The notes under the pieces are model-generated. The model was not told the DNA's origin and searched no databases. It was given only the letters and a program-made list of their open reading frames with translations. A DNA stretch of 6,504 nt from CALREA01 sp041674865 (lineage in GTDB: Bacteria > Patescibacteriota > Gracilibacteria > UBA1369 > UBA12463), in NCBI GenBank assembly GCA_041674865.1, contig JBAYUX010000055.1, positions 1 through 6,504 of the forward strand. The letters are read 5' to 3'. Shown here in pieces: positions 1 to 6,212 of this stretch. The position numbers and the translations under genes were made by a program. Positions within the stretch are counted from its first letter, which is position 1; the number at the start of each line of letters is the position of its first letter.

Positions 1-45
1 CACCAGCTCCGCAAGCTGATGCTCTATCCCCTGAGCTACGAGCGC
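1..45 (-). tRNA. tRNA-Arg (anticodon GCG), 5' part only, cut by the left window edge
   Basis: Read on the minus strand from 45 leftward, the sequence folds as the 5' part of a tRNA: acceptor strand GCGCTCG (45-39), TA at positions 8-9, D-stem GCTC/GAGC (36-33 and 24-21) with an A-GGGG-ATA loop, then anticodon stem TCAGC/GCTGG (19-15 and 7-3, one T-G pair) around the seven-base loop TTGCGGA. U33 is in place and the anticodon is GCG (12-10), which reads CGC and CGU, so arginine. The D-loop has an A at the expected place of A20, the known arginine identity base. The variable region, T arm and 3' acceptor strand lie outside the window. Most bacteria read CGU/CGC with an ACG tRNA edited to inosine, so GCG is the less common choice. 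Confidence 0.88.
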
Positions 46-86
46 ATGTGTATATGAAGCGGCCTATTTGTGTTTACTGCCAGCGT

Positions 87-115
87 ATCTTAAATGGAGT
101 TTCGCCTTTAGGCAA
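87..115 (-). promoter_or_regulatory. Candidate sigma70-type promoter for the tRNA-Arg gene
   Basis: On the minus strand TTGCCT (115-110) and TAAGAT (92-87) are separated by 17 bases; each matches the sigma70 consensus at four of six positions. Transcription would begin near 80, about 35 bases ahead of the tRNA 5' end, which would leave a normal 5' leader for RNase P. The -35 lies in the 3' arm of the hairpin at 111-128. Read-through from the HD gene is an alternative. Confidence 0.3.
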
Positions 116-128
116 GAGCTATCTTGCC
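111..128 (-). repeat. Perfect 7-bp inverted repeat just after the HD-gene stop
   Basis: GGCAAGA (111-117) and TCTTGCC (122-128) are exact inverted copies around the four-base loop GCTA, beginning three bases after the HD-gene stop codon. On the minus strand no T-run follows (the next bases are TAAAGG), so it is not a standard intrinsic terminator. It may be an mRNA 3'-end hairpin, a processing site between the mRNA and the tRNA, or chance. Confidence 0.4.
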
Positions 129-131
129 ACT

Positions 132-2444
132 TCACTGATCATAATCCATACCGATTTGAGCAACGGATCTCGGAACCTCTCCTGTAATACCACTACGCTG
201 AACAACACTATTAAGTCCTTCATGAACAAGCTCCTGTAATCGAGCAAGAAGAAACATGGCAGGACGAATATCTGCCACTCCTCGATCAACCTGATAGCGT
301 AATACTCCAGCCGAAGAGTCATCAGCAAAAGGCGTATAAGCAAAATCTTCTGGATGGATAATCCCGCCAAAATCATCCTTATCCCATAAATCCTTATCAT
401 TTCGTGCTGAGGATGCATCATGACCAACAAGGCTTCTCTCCACCTCAGCATACAATGGACGAGAAAGAAGAGCTGTAATATCCATACCAAGAAGAGATGC
501 TATAACGGGAGCGTTTGCAGGAAGATAGGCGGACATATATTTTCCAGAAGAACTAGCGTTATTAACAAGAGACACTTGCTGTTTATGGCTCGCAAAAAAA
601 CAATAAAACGATGCATAAACCGACGGCAAAAGCACAGCCCGCTCTTCTGGAATCATTGACCGAACAGGTACTGTGTCTTCAGCCTGAAGTGTCCTTTTAA
701 TTTTTCTACGAACACGGCGTTGCCCAAAATCAAGCGACTGGTTTACGTCTGATGCCTCATCGATCTGAAAGATTGTCCGAATAGGACCCTCAACATACGA
801 CGATAACGTATGCTGAAGACGTACTAATTTTTTTCTTGAATCTCTGTCATTCAAAAGTTGGGCACCATGAAGTTTACCAAATGATTGAATAAACTCAGAA
901 CGATCAGTAAAAATACGGGTCACAGCATAACCAAATTTATCTTGGTCTTGAGATAAGTCATCAAGAGAAACGACACCTCCAGGAAGATCGGAACGATACC
1001 TATACTGCCTACCAAATGTCGTTTTTTGCTCATCAAAAATCCCATCAACATTAACAGGGAAAAGCTCTTGAATAATTGATTCAATGGCCATTCCTAAGTC
1101 CAAAATTCTACTCGGATCATTGCAAACAGGAACAAGATTTATAAAATAATTAAATGCAATACCATGATGCCGAGGATCGTTACTTACAAGCAAACTATCA
1201 CGCTCAGTTTCAATATCGATTCCACGAATACCTCTTGGGCGAAAATCGATAAAAAGTTCTTTACGATCAAATCCTCTCTTTTCTATCTCTTCATACATGC
1301 GATCACAAAATTTAGTGGGAATATCATGAAGGTCCTCAGATTGAGCACGCGCAGTTTCCATTTTTTTACGATCATCAAGCTGAACATGCTGAAGAAGATC
1401 GCGAAGCCATTCTGCGCAACTTTGCATATCAAGCGATTCAGCAAGCCAAAGATACACAAAGCACGTCTCAAGCCATATAGCCGCATAACGCTGAGAGTTA
1501 AGGCCCTGAATAGTCGACCCATTGTCAGCACGATCTGACAATTTAATAGCAAGAACATGCGGAACGTATTGTTGGAATTCATCGGGAGTCAGTGAGGCAA
1601 GATGGTACAAAAGAGCCATGAGAACTTCCGTACGATTTGCAGGTGATCGTAAAAAAATCTGCTCAGCACTTTTCTTATCAACCATTTCCATCAAACGCGT
1701 AACCTTCACCACTGATCGATCCGAAGAGCTAGGCGGCTGAACGTGCATATTAATAAACTGCTCAAGACGCTGCTTCAATAAACGAGGATTAACTTTTGAA
1801 GCAACAACGGGAAAAGATTTATCAATATCTTCAAAAACATCGTGAAGCAGTGTCGCAGAAAGGGTCTCTTCAGACATTAGTCCAAGCTGACGCATCTGAA
1901 CATTAAACGCAGCTCGAATAGGATGAGTAACATACGGCAAAGGCTGACCATCAGGGCCAATTTCGCTCTTTCGTTCCTGACCATAATGACAAATAAAAGC
2001 CAAATATGCGGCACTACGGATTCTCTGAAAAGAATCTTCAGGAAAATGTTTTTGGTATTCGGGAAAATAGGAAACCTTATCTTCAAGAAAGAGCATTTCT
2101 CTTTCTACTTCAACAACATAGTTTGCAAAAGAAGAGGCCAGACGATCAATTTGAGCACGAACATCAGGATTAACTTGAGAAAGTTGTTTACCAAAAAGAG
2201 TATGCGACGGAGACATTTGGCAAATAGAATGAAAAAAATCGATCGCAGGACGGAGGTGTTGATGGAATTTCTCGGGAGATATCTCAGGAAAACGCTGTCT
2301 AACTAAATCAACAAGACGAGAATAAAAAACCCTGTCAAAAGCTTGAAGATCAGGAGTGCTTGAAGGTGCTGGAATCTTAAGGTCAGGTTGACGCCGAACC
2401 CCTGTAGAAAGAGGTAGAAATGTTGATTTTTTTCCTGGCCCCAT
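132..2444 (-). CDS. SpoT/Rel-type HD-domain protein (putative ppGpp hydrolase) with a large uncharacterised C-terminus
   Basis: A cytoplasmic protein of 770 residues, with no signal peptide or membrane segment. Residues about 138-350 match the HD hydrolase domain of RelA/SpoT proteins: HYGQERK (153-159), THP (H174), LLHDVFED (H201, D202, E205, D206) and KLSDRADN (D304, N308). These correspond to the metal ligands and catalytic residues of the SpoT/Rel HD domain, which removes pyrophosphate from ppGpp. A helical segment after it (about 325-350, LAESLDM) resembles the segment that follows HD in RelA/SpoT. There is a roughly seven-residue insertion between RKS and YVTHP (about 161-170). Residues 355-770 are unrecognised: I see no synthetase ATP-loop, no DY..PK..GYQS.H motif and no TGS or ACT signature. 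About 135 N-terminal residues precede the HD domain, which usually starts near the N-terminus. The start is ambiguous: ATG at 2444 is chosen, but an in-frame TTG at 2450 adds two residues. There is no Shine-Dalgarno. The stop is TGA. It follows rpe by about 70 bases. Hydrolysis of another nucleotide is possible. Confidence 0.82.
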   Translation of the reverse strand: MGPGKKSTFLPLSTGVRRQPDLKIPAPSSTPDLQAFDRVFYSRLVDLVRQRFPEISPEKFHQHLRPAIDFFHSICQMSPSHTLFGKQLSQVNPDVRAQIDRLASSFANYVVEVEREMLFLEDKVSYFPEYQKHFPEDSFQRIRSAAYLAFICHYGQERKSEIGPDGQPLPYVTHPIRAAFNVQMRQLGLMSEETLSATLLHDVFEDIDKSFPVVASKVNPRLLKQRLEQFINMHVQPPSSSDRSVVKVTRLMEMVDKKSAEQIFLRSPANRTEVLMALLYHLASLTPDEFQQYVPHVLAIKLSDRADNGSTIQGLNSQRYAAIWLETCFVYLWLAESLDMQSCAEWLRDLLQHVQLDDRKKMETARAQSEDLHDIPTKFCDRMYEEIEKRGFDRKELFIDFRPRGIRGIDIETERDSLLVSNDPRHHGIAFNYFINLVPVCNDPSRILDLGMAIESIIQELFPVNVDGIFDEQKTTFGRQYRYRSDLPGGVVSLDDLSQDQDKFGYAVTRIFTDRSEFIQSFGKLHGAQLLNDRDSRKKLVRLQHTLSSYVEGPIRTIFQIDEASDVNQSLDFGQRRVRRKIKRTLQAEDTVPVRSMIPEERAVLLPSVYASFYCFFASHKQQVSLVNNASSSGKYMSAYLPANAPVIASLLGMDITALLSRPLYAEVERSLVGHDASSARNDKDLWDKDDFGGIIHPEDFAYTPFADDSSAGVLRYQVDRGVADIRPAMFLLARLQELVHEGLNSVVQRSGITGEVPRSVAQIGMDYDQ

Positions 2445-2465
2445 GGACAAAGATAAAAGGCGATT

Positions 2466-2494
2466 ACGGTATTACAAACAGACACTTTTGTCAA
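2466..2494 (-). promoter_or_regulatory. Candidate promoter upstream of the HD-domain gene
   Basis: The rpe-HD gap holds a perfect -35 hexamer TTGACA on the minus strand (2494-2489), then 17 bases and TACCGT (2471-2466), a poor -10 with three of six matches. A second possible pairing is TTGTAA followed 16 bases later by TATCTT close to the start codon. The -35 overlaps a small inverted repeat, GACA-(4)-TGTC (2481-2492), which could be an operator half-site pair or chance. Confidence 0.35.
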
Positions 2495-2519
2495 ATGGAG
2501 CTGCTTCGGGGCAATAGAC

Positions 2520-3188
2520 CTATCGCAAGCTACTTAAAGCTGCTTTTCGATTTTCCGAACCAAAAACATAATTTCCAGCGACCAAAATATTCGCGCCAGC
2601 TTCAAGAGCGACCTTCGCAGTCTCTGCATTAATCCCTCCATCCACCTCAATATTCAGATCTGGTCGAAGCTCACGCAGCTTTGCGACTTTTGGCATCACT
2701 GACTCTATGAATTTTTGCCCGCCAAAACCAGGATTTACCGTCATACAGAGCACCATATCGACGTCTCCAAGAACCGCTTCAATCGTATCCCAAGGGGTAG
2801 CTGGATTGAGAGCGACGCCGGCCTTCATCCCAAGCGATTTAATGAGTTGAACGGTTCGATGCAGATGTTTCGTCGTCTCCTGATGAACTACAAGATAACT
2901 TTCTTTGTAGAGTTCTGGACCAACTGCCTTCATCACGCCATCAGCAAAATCCTTCAAATACAGATCAGGATTTTCGATCATGAGATGAACATCGAATGGT
3001 TTCTTCGCGTGCATCTTCCCAACTTGCCCCGGACCAAACGTAATATTTGGAACGAAGTGACCGTCCATAATATCAACATGAATAAGATCGCTATTCATAT
3101 CAATGGTGGCAATTTCTTCGTTAATCTTTCCAAAATCTGCAGAAAGAATAGATGGAGCAATAAGAGTTGGAAGGACTGAACGTGGCAT
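2520..3188 (-). CDS. rpe: Ribulose-phosphate 3-epimerase
   Basis: This cytoplasmic TIM-barrel enzyme interconverts ribulose-5-phosphate and xylulose-5-phosphate in the non-oxidative pentose phosphate pathway. The protein has 222 residues, the normal family length. Motifs run in the expected order: APSILSADF (11-19), HVDIMDGHFVPN (37-48) with metal ligand H37 and catalytic D39, DVHLMIENP (66-74) with metal ligand H68, LNPATP (127-132), MTVNPGFGGQ (149-158, phosphate loop), and EVDGGI (181-186) with catalytic D183. The usual final phosphate-binding AGSAVF is AGNYVF here (204-209), a modest variation. The ATG at 3188 begins 19 bases after the rpiB stop with no Shine-Dalgarno, so it probably shares the rpiB transcript. 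The stop is TAG. The annotation is secure. Confidence 0.97.
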   Translation of the reverse strand: MPRSVLPTLIAPSILSADFGKINEEIATIDMNSDLIHVDIMDGHFVPNITFGPGQVGKMHAKKPFDVHLMIENPDLYLKDFADGVMKAVGPELYKESYLVVHQETTKHLHRTVQLIKSLGMKAGVALNPATPWDTIEAVLGDVDMVLCMTVNPGFGGQKFIESVMPKVAKLRELRPDLNIEVDGGINAETAKVALEAGANILVAGNYVFGSENRKAALSSLR

Positions 3189-3207
3189 ATGTATGCGACT
3201 TTATTTT

Positions 3208-3663
3208 TTATTTTCGATCCTTTTCGATCTGAGTAATTTTATCAACACGTCGCTGATGTCTTTCTTCAGCATCAAACTTGGTCTCAATAAAAATCTTCAC
3301 GAGTTTCTTGGCCATATCAGGAGTAATCAACCGAGAACCAAGACAGATAACATTTGCATCATTATGACGACGTGCCATCTCTGCCATCTCTTCGTTCACA
3401 GCCGGAGCTGCACGAATACCATCAAGTTTATTGGCGACGATACACATACCTGTTCCAGTTCCACAGACGAGGATTCCCTTGTCGCCCGTTGCCTGATTCT
3501 CAGAAACTTTCTCAGCAACTTCGCGAGCAATATCCGGGTAGTCCATCGAGTCGGTCGAAAAAACTCCAAGATCGAGAAATTCAACCTTGAGCTCCTGTTG
3601 CAAAAAGTCCTTCAGGATATTCTTCAAATCGTAACCGGCATGGTCAGAACCAAGATAAATCAT
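3208..3663 (-). CDS. rpiB: Ribose-5-phosphate isomerase B
   Basis: The enzyme interconverts ribose-5-phosphate and ribulose-5-phosphate, so it feeds Prs upstream and Rpe downstream in this cluster. The 151 residues match the RpiB/LacAB family: GSDHAGYDLK (5-14), DYPDIA (41-46), the active-site strand and loop LVCGTGTGM (65-73) with the conserved cysteine C67, ANKLDGIRAA (77-86), RHNDANVICLGSR (99-111) with H100, and the C-terminal RHQRRVDKI (135-143), whose His and Arg contact the substrate phosphate. The cysteine at the base position is the state found in E. coli-type RpiB. In place of the usual ALC after GIRAA it reads PAV. The start codon is ATG at 3663, seven bases after a perfect TATAAT and without a Shine-Dalgarno. 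The stop TAA lies 19 bases before rpe. Confidence 0.96.
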   Translation of the reverse strand: MIYLGSDHAGYDLKNILKDFLQQELKVEFLDLGVFSTDSMDYPDIAREVAEKVSENQATGDKGILVCGTGTGMCIVANKLDGIRAAPAVNEEMAEMARRHNDANVICLGSRLITPDMAKKLVKIFIETKFDAEERHQRRVDKITQIEKDRK

Positions 3664-3670
3664 TACGTGT

Positions 3671-3679
3671 ATTATAGCA
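3671..3679 (-). promoter_or_regulatory. Extended -10 promoter of rpiB (TGC-TATAAT), predicted leaderless
   Basis: On the minus strand TGC (3679-3677) directly precedes a perfect TATAAT (3676-3671). The hexamer ends seven bases before the rpiB ATG (3663), so a start site 7 or 8 bases downstream would fall at or within one base of the start codon. No convincing -35 is seen, as is usual for extended -10 promoters. It sits in the 60-base gap after prs. Confidence 0.72.
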
Positions 3680-3723
3680 GAAAATGAGGTAAAAAGCCAG
3701 GAGCAAGCTCAGGAAAAGCTCGA

Positions 3724-4671
3724 TTACGAGTCAAAAACCTTCGTAACAGACTTTGAGTCGTGAACGTTCTGGATGATCTGAGCGAGAAGTGGAGCCACAG
3801 AAAGAACCGTAAGACCCTTGAATCTCTTCGCGGCAGGAAGTGGAATAGTATTAGAAACAACAACTTCTTTGAACCCGGCCTCTTTGAGACGAGCAACACA
3901 CGGATCAGAAAACACCGGATGAACGGCAGCCAAATACATATCTTTGTTTGCGCCACGCTGACGGAGTGCCTTTGCGGCATTCACCACACTTCCACCAGTA
4001 TCAATCATATCGTCATAAATCAAACAGGTCTTACCATCAACATCACCGACAACGTGCAATACTTCAGAGACATTCGCCTTTGGACGAGTCTTGTGAACAA
4101 GCGCAAAGTCGACGCCACACATATCAGCAAACTTCTTTACATCTTTAGCGCCGCCGGCATCAGTACTCACAATGATGAGATCTTTGAGTTTCTTCTTTTT
4201 GAAATAGTCGACGAAAAGTCTTCGAGGGTTGAGATTATCTACAGGGAAGTTGAAAAACCCCTGTTCCTGATCAGAATGGAGAGCCATCGTAATAACGTGG
4301 TCAGCACCAGCTGCAGAAATCAAGTCGGCAATAAGTTTTGCAGTAATCGGCTCACGTGGCTGTGCAACGCGATCCTGACGAGCATATCCATAGTGCGGAA
4401 TCACGACATGAATCTTTCCAGCGAACGATCGCTTGAGAGAGTCGAGTAAAATAAAGAGCTCCATGAGCTCCTCATTCACACGATCAGTACATGTCTGAAT
4501 AACAAAAACATCATCGCCTCGAACTGTTTCAACTGGGCGGATGTAAATCTCTCCATTAGCAAAACGATTGTTAATCGTCTCAGAAACCTCAATTTTCAGC
4601 TGATGAGCAACCTCCTGCGCCAAAGCAGGATGCGAGCTACCAGAGAAGAGTTTGATGATTTTCTGTGTCAT
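3724..4671 (-). CDS. prs: Ribose-phosphate pyrophosphokinase (PRPP synthetase), class I
   Basis: Prs transfers pyrophosphate from ATP to ribose-5-phosphate to form PRPP, the precursor of purines, pyrimidines, NAD, histidine and tryptophan. The protein is 315 residues, the normal length of bacterial class I enzymes. Visible motifs are RFANGE (36-41), the ATP-binding YARQDR (96-101), ALHSDQEQGFF (130-140) with H132, STDAGGAKD (169-177), the flexible catalytic loop HKTRP (193-197) with K194 and R196, and the PRPP/ribose-phosphate binding loop YDDMIDTGGS (219-228). These mark an active class I enzyme; in this class phosphate activates and ADP inhibits. The ATG at 4671 follows a GGGGG run four bases upstream, which could pair with the anti-Shine-Dalgarno only through a G-U. 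The stop is TAA. It lies 31 bases after the DUF192 gene, but has its own promoter candidate. Confidence 0.97.
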   Translation of the reverse strand: MTQKIIKLFSGSSHPALAQEVAHQLKIEVSETINNRFANGEIYIRPVETVRGDDVFVIQTCTDRVNEELMELFILLDSLKRSFAGKIHVVIPHYGYARQDRVAQPREPITAKLIADLISAAGADHVITMALHSDQEQGFFNFPVDNLNPRRLFVDYFKKKKLKDLIIVSTDAGGAKDVKKFADMCGVDFALVHKTRPKANVSEVLHVVGDVDGKTCLIYDDMIDTGGSVVNAAKALRQRGANKDMYLAAVHPVFSDPCVARLKEAGFKEVVVSNTIPLPAAKRFKGLTVLSVAPLLAQIIQNVHDSKSVTKVFDS

Positions 4672-4680
4672 AACGCCCCC

Positions 4681-4708
4681 ATATTAGCACACGAGATGGA
4701 CTTCACAA
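4681..4708 (-). promoter_or_regulatory. Extended -10 promoter of prs (TTGTGA - 16 - TAATAT with TGC)
   Basis: On the minus strand TGC (4689-4687) precedes TAATAT (4686-4681), nine bases before the prs ATG. A -35 candidate TTGTGA (4708-4703; four of six matches) is 16 bases upstream and consists exactly of the last sense codon and stop codon of the DUF192 gene. The predicted start is near 4674, leaving a leader of about three bases. The block 4681-4697 is nearly the same as one in front of the DUF192 gene. Confidence 0.55.
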
Positions 4709-5209
4709 AATCTCTTTCGGAAGAAAAAGCTTGTCGCCATCATGAAGACCAAGCTGCTGAGAAACGCCTGCATTAAGCTCCAAAACGTATCTAGAAGGTT
4801 TTTGAGAAGGATATGTCGGGCAGTTACGAGATTGATTTTCTGGAAGTTCACATGGAGGAACGTTTGGCAAAATTGACACGACATTCCCCTGATAATCAAC
4901 AAAAATCATATCAAGCGGAATGAGGGTATTTTTCATCCAAAAGGTTCGAGCCGCGTCATCTTTGAAGACGAAGAGCATCCCGTGATTCGCGGGCATCGAT
5001 GTTCGGTACATAAGACCTTTCTCGAGCTCTGCATCCGTACGAGCGACTTCTACCTGGAATGTATGCTGTGGATCCTTGAGAGCAACTTGAATCTCGGACA
5101 TCAATATTTGAGCTGAAGGATGAGCTAGAAGATTCGTCTGCAAACCAGCCGAACCGATACCACCAAACCATGTCTCAAAAAACAGAATAAAGAAAACAAG
5201 AAAGATCAT
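4703..5209 (-). CDS. DUF192 family secreted or membrane-anchored protein
   Basis: The 168-residue protein has a hydrophobic N-terminal stretch (about 1-16, signal peptide or anchor) followed by a DUF192 domain at about 50-163. Characteristic motifs are EVARTDAELEKGLMYRTSM (54-72), GMLFVF (77-82), the signature FWMKNTLIPLDMIFVD (90-105), the PC at 119-120 and YVLELNAG (141-148), then GDKL (158-161). The family is widespread in bacteria and archaea, small, mostly exported, and has no established biochemical function. C120 and C130 flank the insertion and could form a disulfide in an exported protein. The hydrophobic N-terminus has no positive charge before it, which is unusual for a cleaved signal peptide. 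The ATG at 5209 is the first in frame, six bases after a -10 element and without a Shine-Dalgarno. The stop is TGA. It is neighboured by prs and by the terminator. Confidence 0.9.
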   Translation of the reverse strand: MIFLVFFILFFETWFGGIGSAGLQTNLLAHPSAQILMSEIQVALKDPQHTFQVEVARTDAELEKGLMYRTSMPANHGMLFVFKDDAARTFWMKNTLIPLDMIFVDYQGNVVSILPNVPPCELPENQSRNCPTYPSQKPSRYVLELNAGVSQQLGLHDGDKLFLPKEIL

Positions 5210-5215
5210 AGAGAT

Positions 5216-5224
5216 ATTGTAACA
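5216..5224 (-). promoter_or_regulatory. Extended -10 promoter of the DUF192 gene (TGT-TACAAT), predicted leaderless
   Basis: On the minus strand TGT (5224-5222) precedes TACAAT (5221-5216; five of six matches). Six bases, ATCTCT, separate it from the ATG at 5209, so the seventh base downstream is the A of the start codon. A second hexamer, a perfect TATAAT at 5234-5229, would give a leader of about 12 bases. No clear -35 goes with either. Both sit directly after the terminator that closes the upstream gene. Confidence 0.6.
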
Positions 5225-5240
5225 CGAGATTATAAAGTTG

Positions 5241-5275
5241 AAACAAAAGGCCCCGGGTTGTTACAACCCGGGGCC
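5241..5275 (-). terminator. Strong intrinsic terminator of the SLH-like gene
   Basis: GGCCCCGGGTTG (5249-5260) and CAACCCGGGGCC (5264-5275) form a perfect 12-bp GC-rich stem with a three-base loop. On the minus strand the hairpin is followed by TTTTGTTT (5248-5241), the U-rich tract of a Rho-independent terminator. It begins 46 bases after the stop codon of the SLH-like gene. In the plus direction no T-run follows, so it acts on minus-strand transcription only. Confidence 0.9.
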
Positions 5276-5321
5276 CAAAAATCTCTAAAATTTTAACTCC
5301 TAAATACCAACTTCCCTTCGA

Positions 5322-6182
5322 CTACTTAATCCATCCAGACTTTGGAAGCTTGTTATAAACAGCCTTCAACCAAGTCATTGCTTCTGGAATCGTAAGTGAG
5401 TCGTATGGTCGGAACTGATTTCCAACCCATGGCTCAACATCAGTCGCGTCAACAGCAGCAAGCCAGTAGACGCTCCACATATATGGACTAATGTCAGTAT
5501 AGATAGGATTACAAATAGTATAACCATTAGAACAATCAGGACCATTCATAAAATCAACATACCAAGACTGCGGCTTCTGTGACTCAGCCAACGGATCAAA
5601 TGCTCTCTGGAGCATGCCGGCGGCAACGACACGAGAAATATTCTGTCCACCGTAGAAAGAGTTCTTCACCGGAGCAGAAAGAGTTGGCATGATGCCCTTC
5701 ATAACAACGAAACAAATAATTCCCTGAACATCGGTTGGACTACCGGCACCAAAAAGACGAGGTGTCTTATAATCAACAACCACCTGAGGACAACCAGCGA
5801 GAAAAGGTGCTGTAATCTTAGGAGAAACACCTAATGTCTTTTCCATAAGATGCGCGAACTGAACTCGCTTGATCCATGGCTGCTGATTACCTGCAGGAAG
5901 ATCATTAAAAGGTAGGACCTCTGGAGAAACAACCGTCTGACCAGACGCACTGGCCTTTACAACCTGCGCCTTTGTAAGTTTCACATCAGACCATCCTGGC
6001 GGAGTTACCATCTTAGCAGCAGGAACACTCAAGGGCTTAGTAGCACTTACCGGAGAACTAAGAGGGGGAGCACCACGACCACCCCAGTCACCTTTAAAAA
6101 GACGACCTTGGGCACCGAGAGCAACGGCAGCAACCACCACGACTGCAAGAGTCGAGACAGCAATATAAAATTTTCTGTTCAT
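5322..6182 (-). CDS. Exported protein with S-layer-homology (SLH)-like repeats
   Basis: The 286-residue protein begins with a charged start and a hydrophobic segment (about 5-24), read as signal peptide or membrane anchor; there is no lipobox cysteine. A proline/serine-rich linker (about 36-62) follows. Three SLH-like units can be seen from their ends: WIKRVQFAHLMEKTLG (103-118), TDVQGIICFVVMKGIM to ISRVVAAGMLQRAF (150-195), and YTDISPYMWSVYWLA to FRPYDSLTIPEAMTWLKAVY (228-276). SLH domains bind cell-wall polysaccharide at the surface and anchor S-layer proteins. The usual ITRAE motif is eroded: KRVQ and SRVV keep the arginine, TIPEA has lost it. Four cysteines (131, 157, 216, 224) could form disulfides. 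The ATG at 6182 has no Shine-Dalgarno and lies 30 bases after the ligase-type gene, so the two may be cotranscribed. The stop is TAG and a strong terminator follows. Confidence 0.75.
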   Translation of the reverse strand: MNRKFYIAVSTLAVVVVAAVALGAQGRLFKGDWGGRGAPPLSSPVSATKPLSVPAAKMVTPPGWSDVKLTKAQVVKASASGQTVVSPEVLPFNDLPAGNQQPWIKRVQFAHLMEKTLGVSPKITAPFLAGCPQVVVDYKTPRLFGAGSPTDVQGIICFVVMKGIMPTLSAPVKNSFYGGQNISRVVAAGMLQRAFDPLAESQKPQSWYVDFMNGPDCSNGYTICNPIYTDISPYMWSVYWLAAVDATDVEPWVGNQFRPYDSLTIPEAMTWLKAVYNKLPKSGWIK

Positions 6183-6212
6183 GCAGAATGAGTAAGGAGT
6201 AATGGAAACACT

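Noticed and set aside
132..1400. A working RelA-type ppGpp synthetase domain in the C-terminal part of the HD protein
   Set aside because: The ATP-binding basic loop and the DY-PK-GYQS-H motif are absent; only a faint resemblance of one segment remains.
3103..3687. A 194-codon open frame on the plus strand across rpe and rpiB
   Set aside because: It spans two confident genes in antisense and their gap, and has no domain or plausible start context.
3690..3721. Possible intrinsic terminator after prs (GAG/CTC stem near a CTTTTT run on the minus strand)
   Set aside because: The stem is only three or four pairs, with an interrupted outer part; too weak to call.
3760..4449. A 229-codon open frame on the plus strand opposite prs
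   Set aside because: It is antisense to a secure gene with unbroken motifs, and its protein shows no recognisable domain; it reflects the codon usage of prs.
132..5209. Alternative code with UGA as glycine (SR1/Gracilibacteria)
   Set aside because: TGA ends the HD and DUF192 genes at family-appropriate points and no in-frame TGA occurs inside any gene.
5249..5275. Palindrome as a recombination or attachment site
   Set aside because: Its position after a stop codon and the following U-rich tract on the same strand explain it as a terminator; no second copy is seen.
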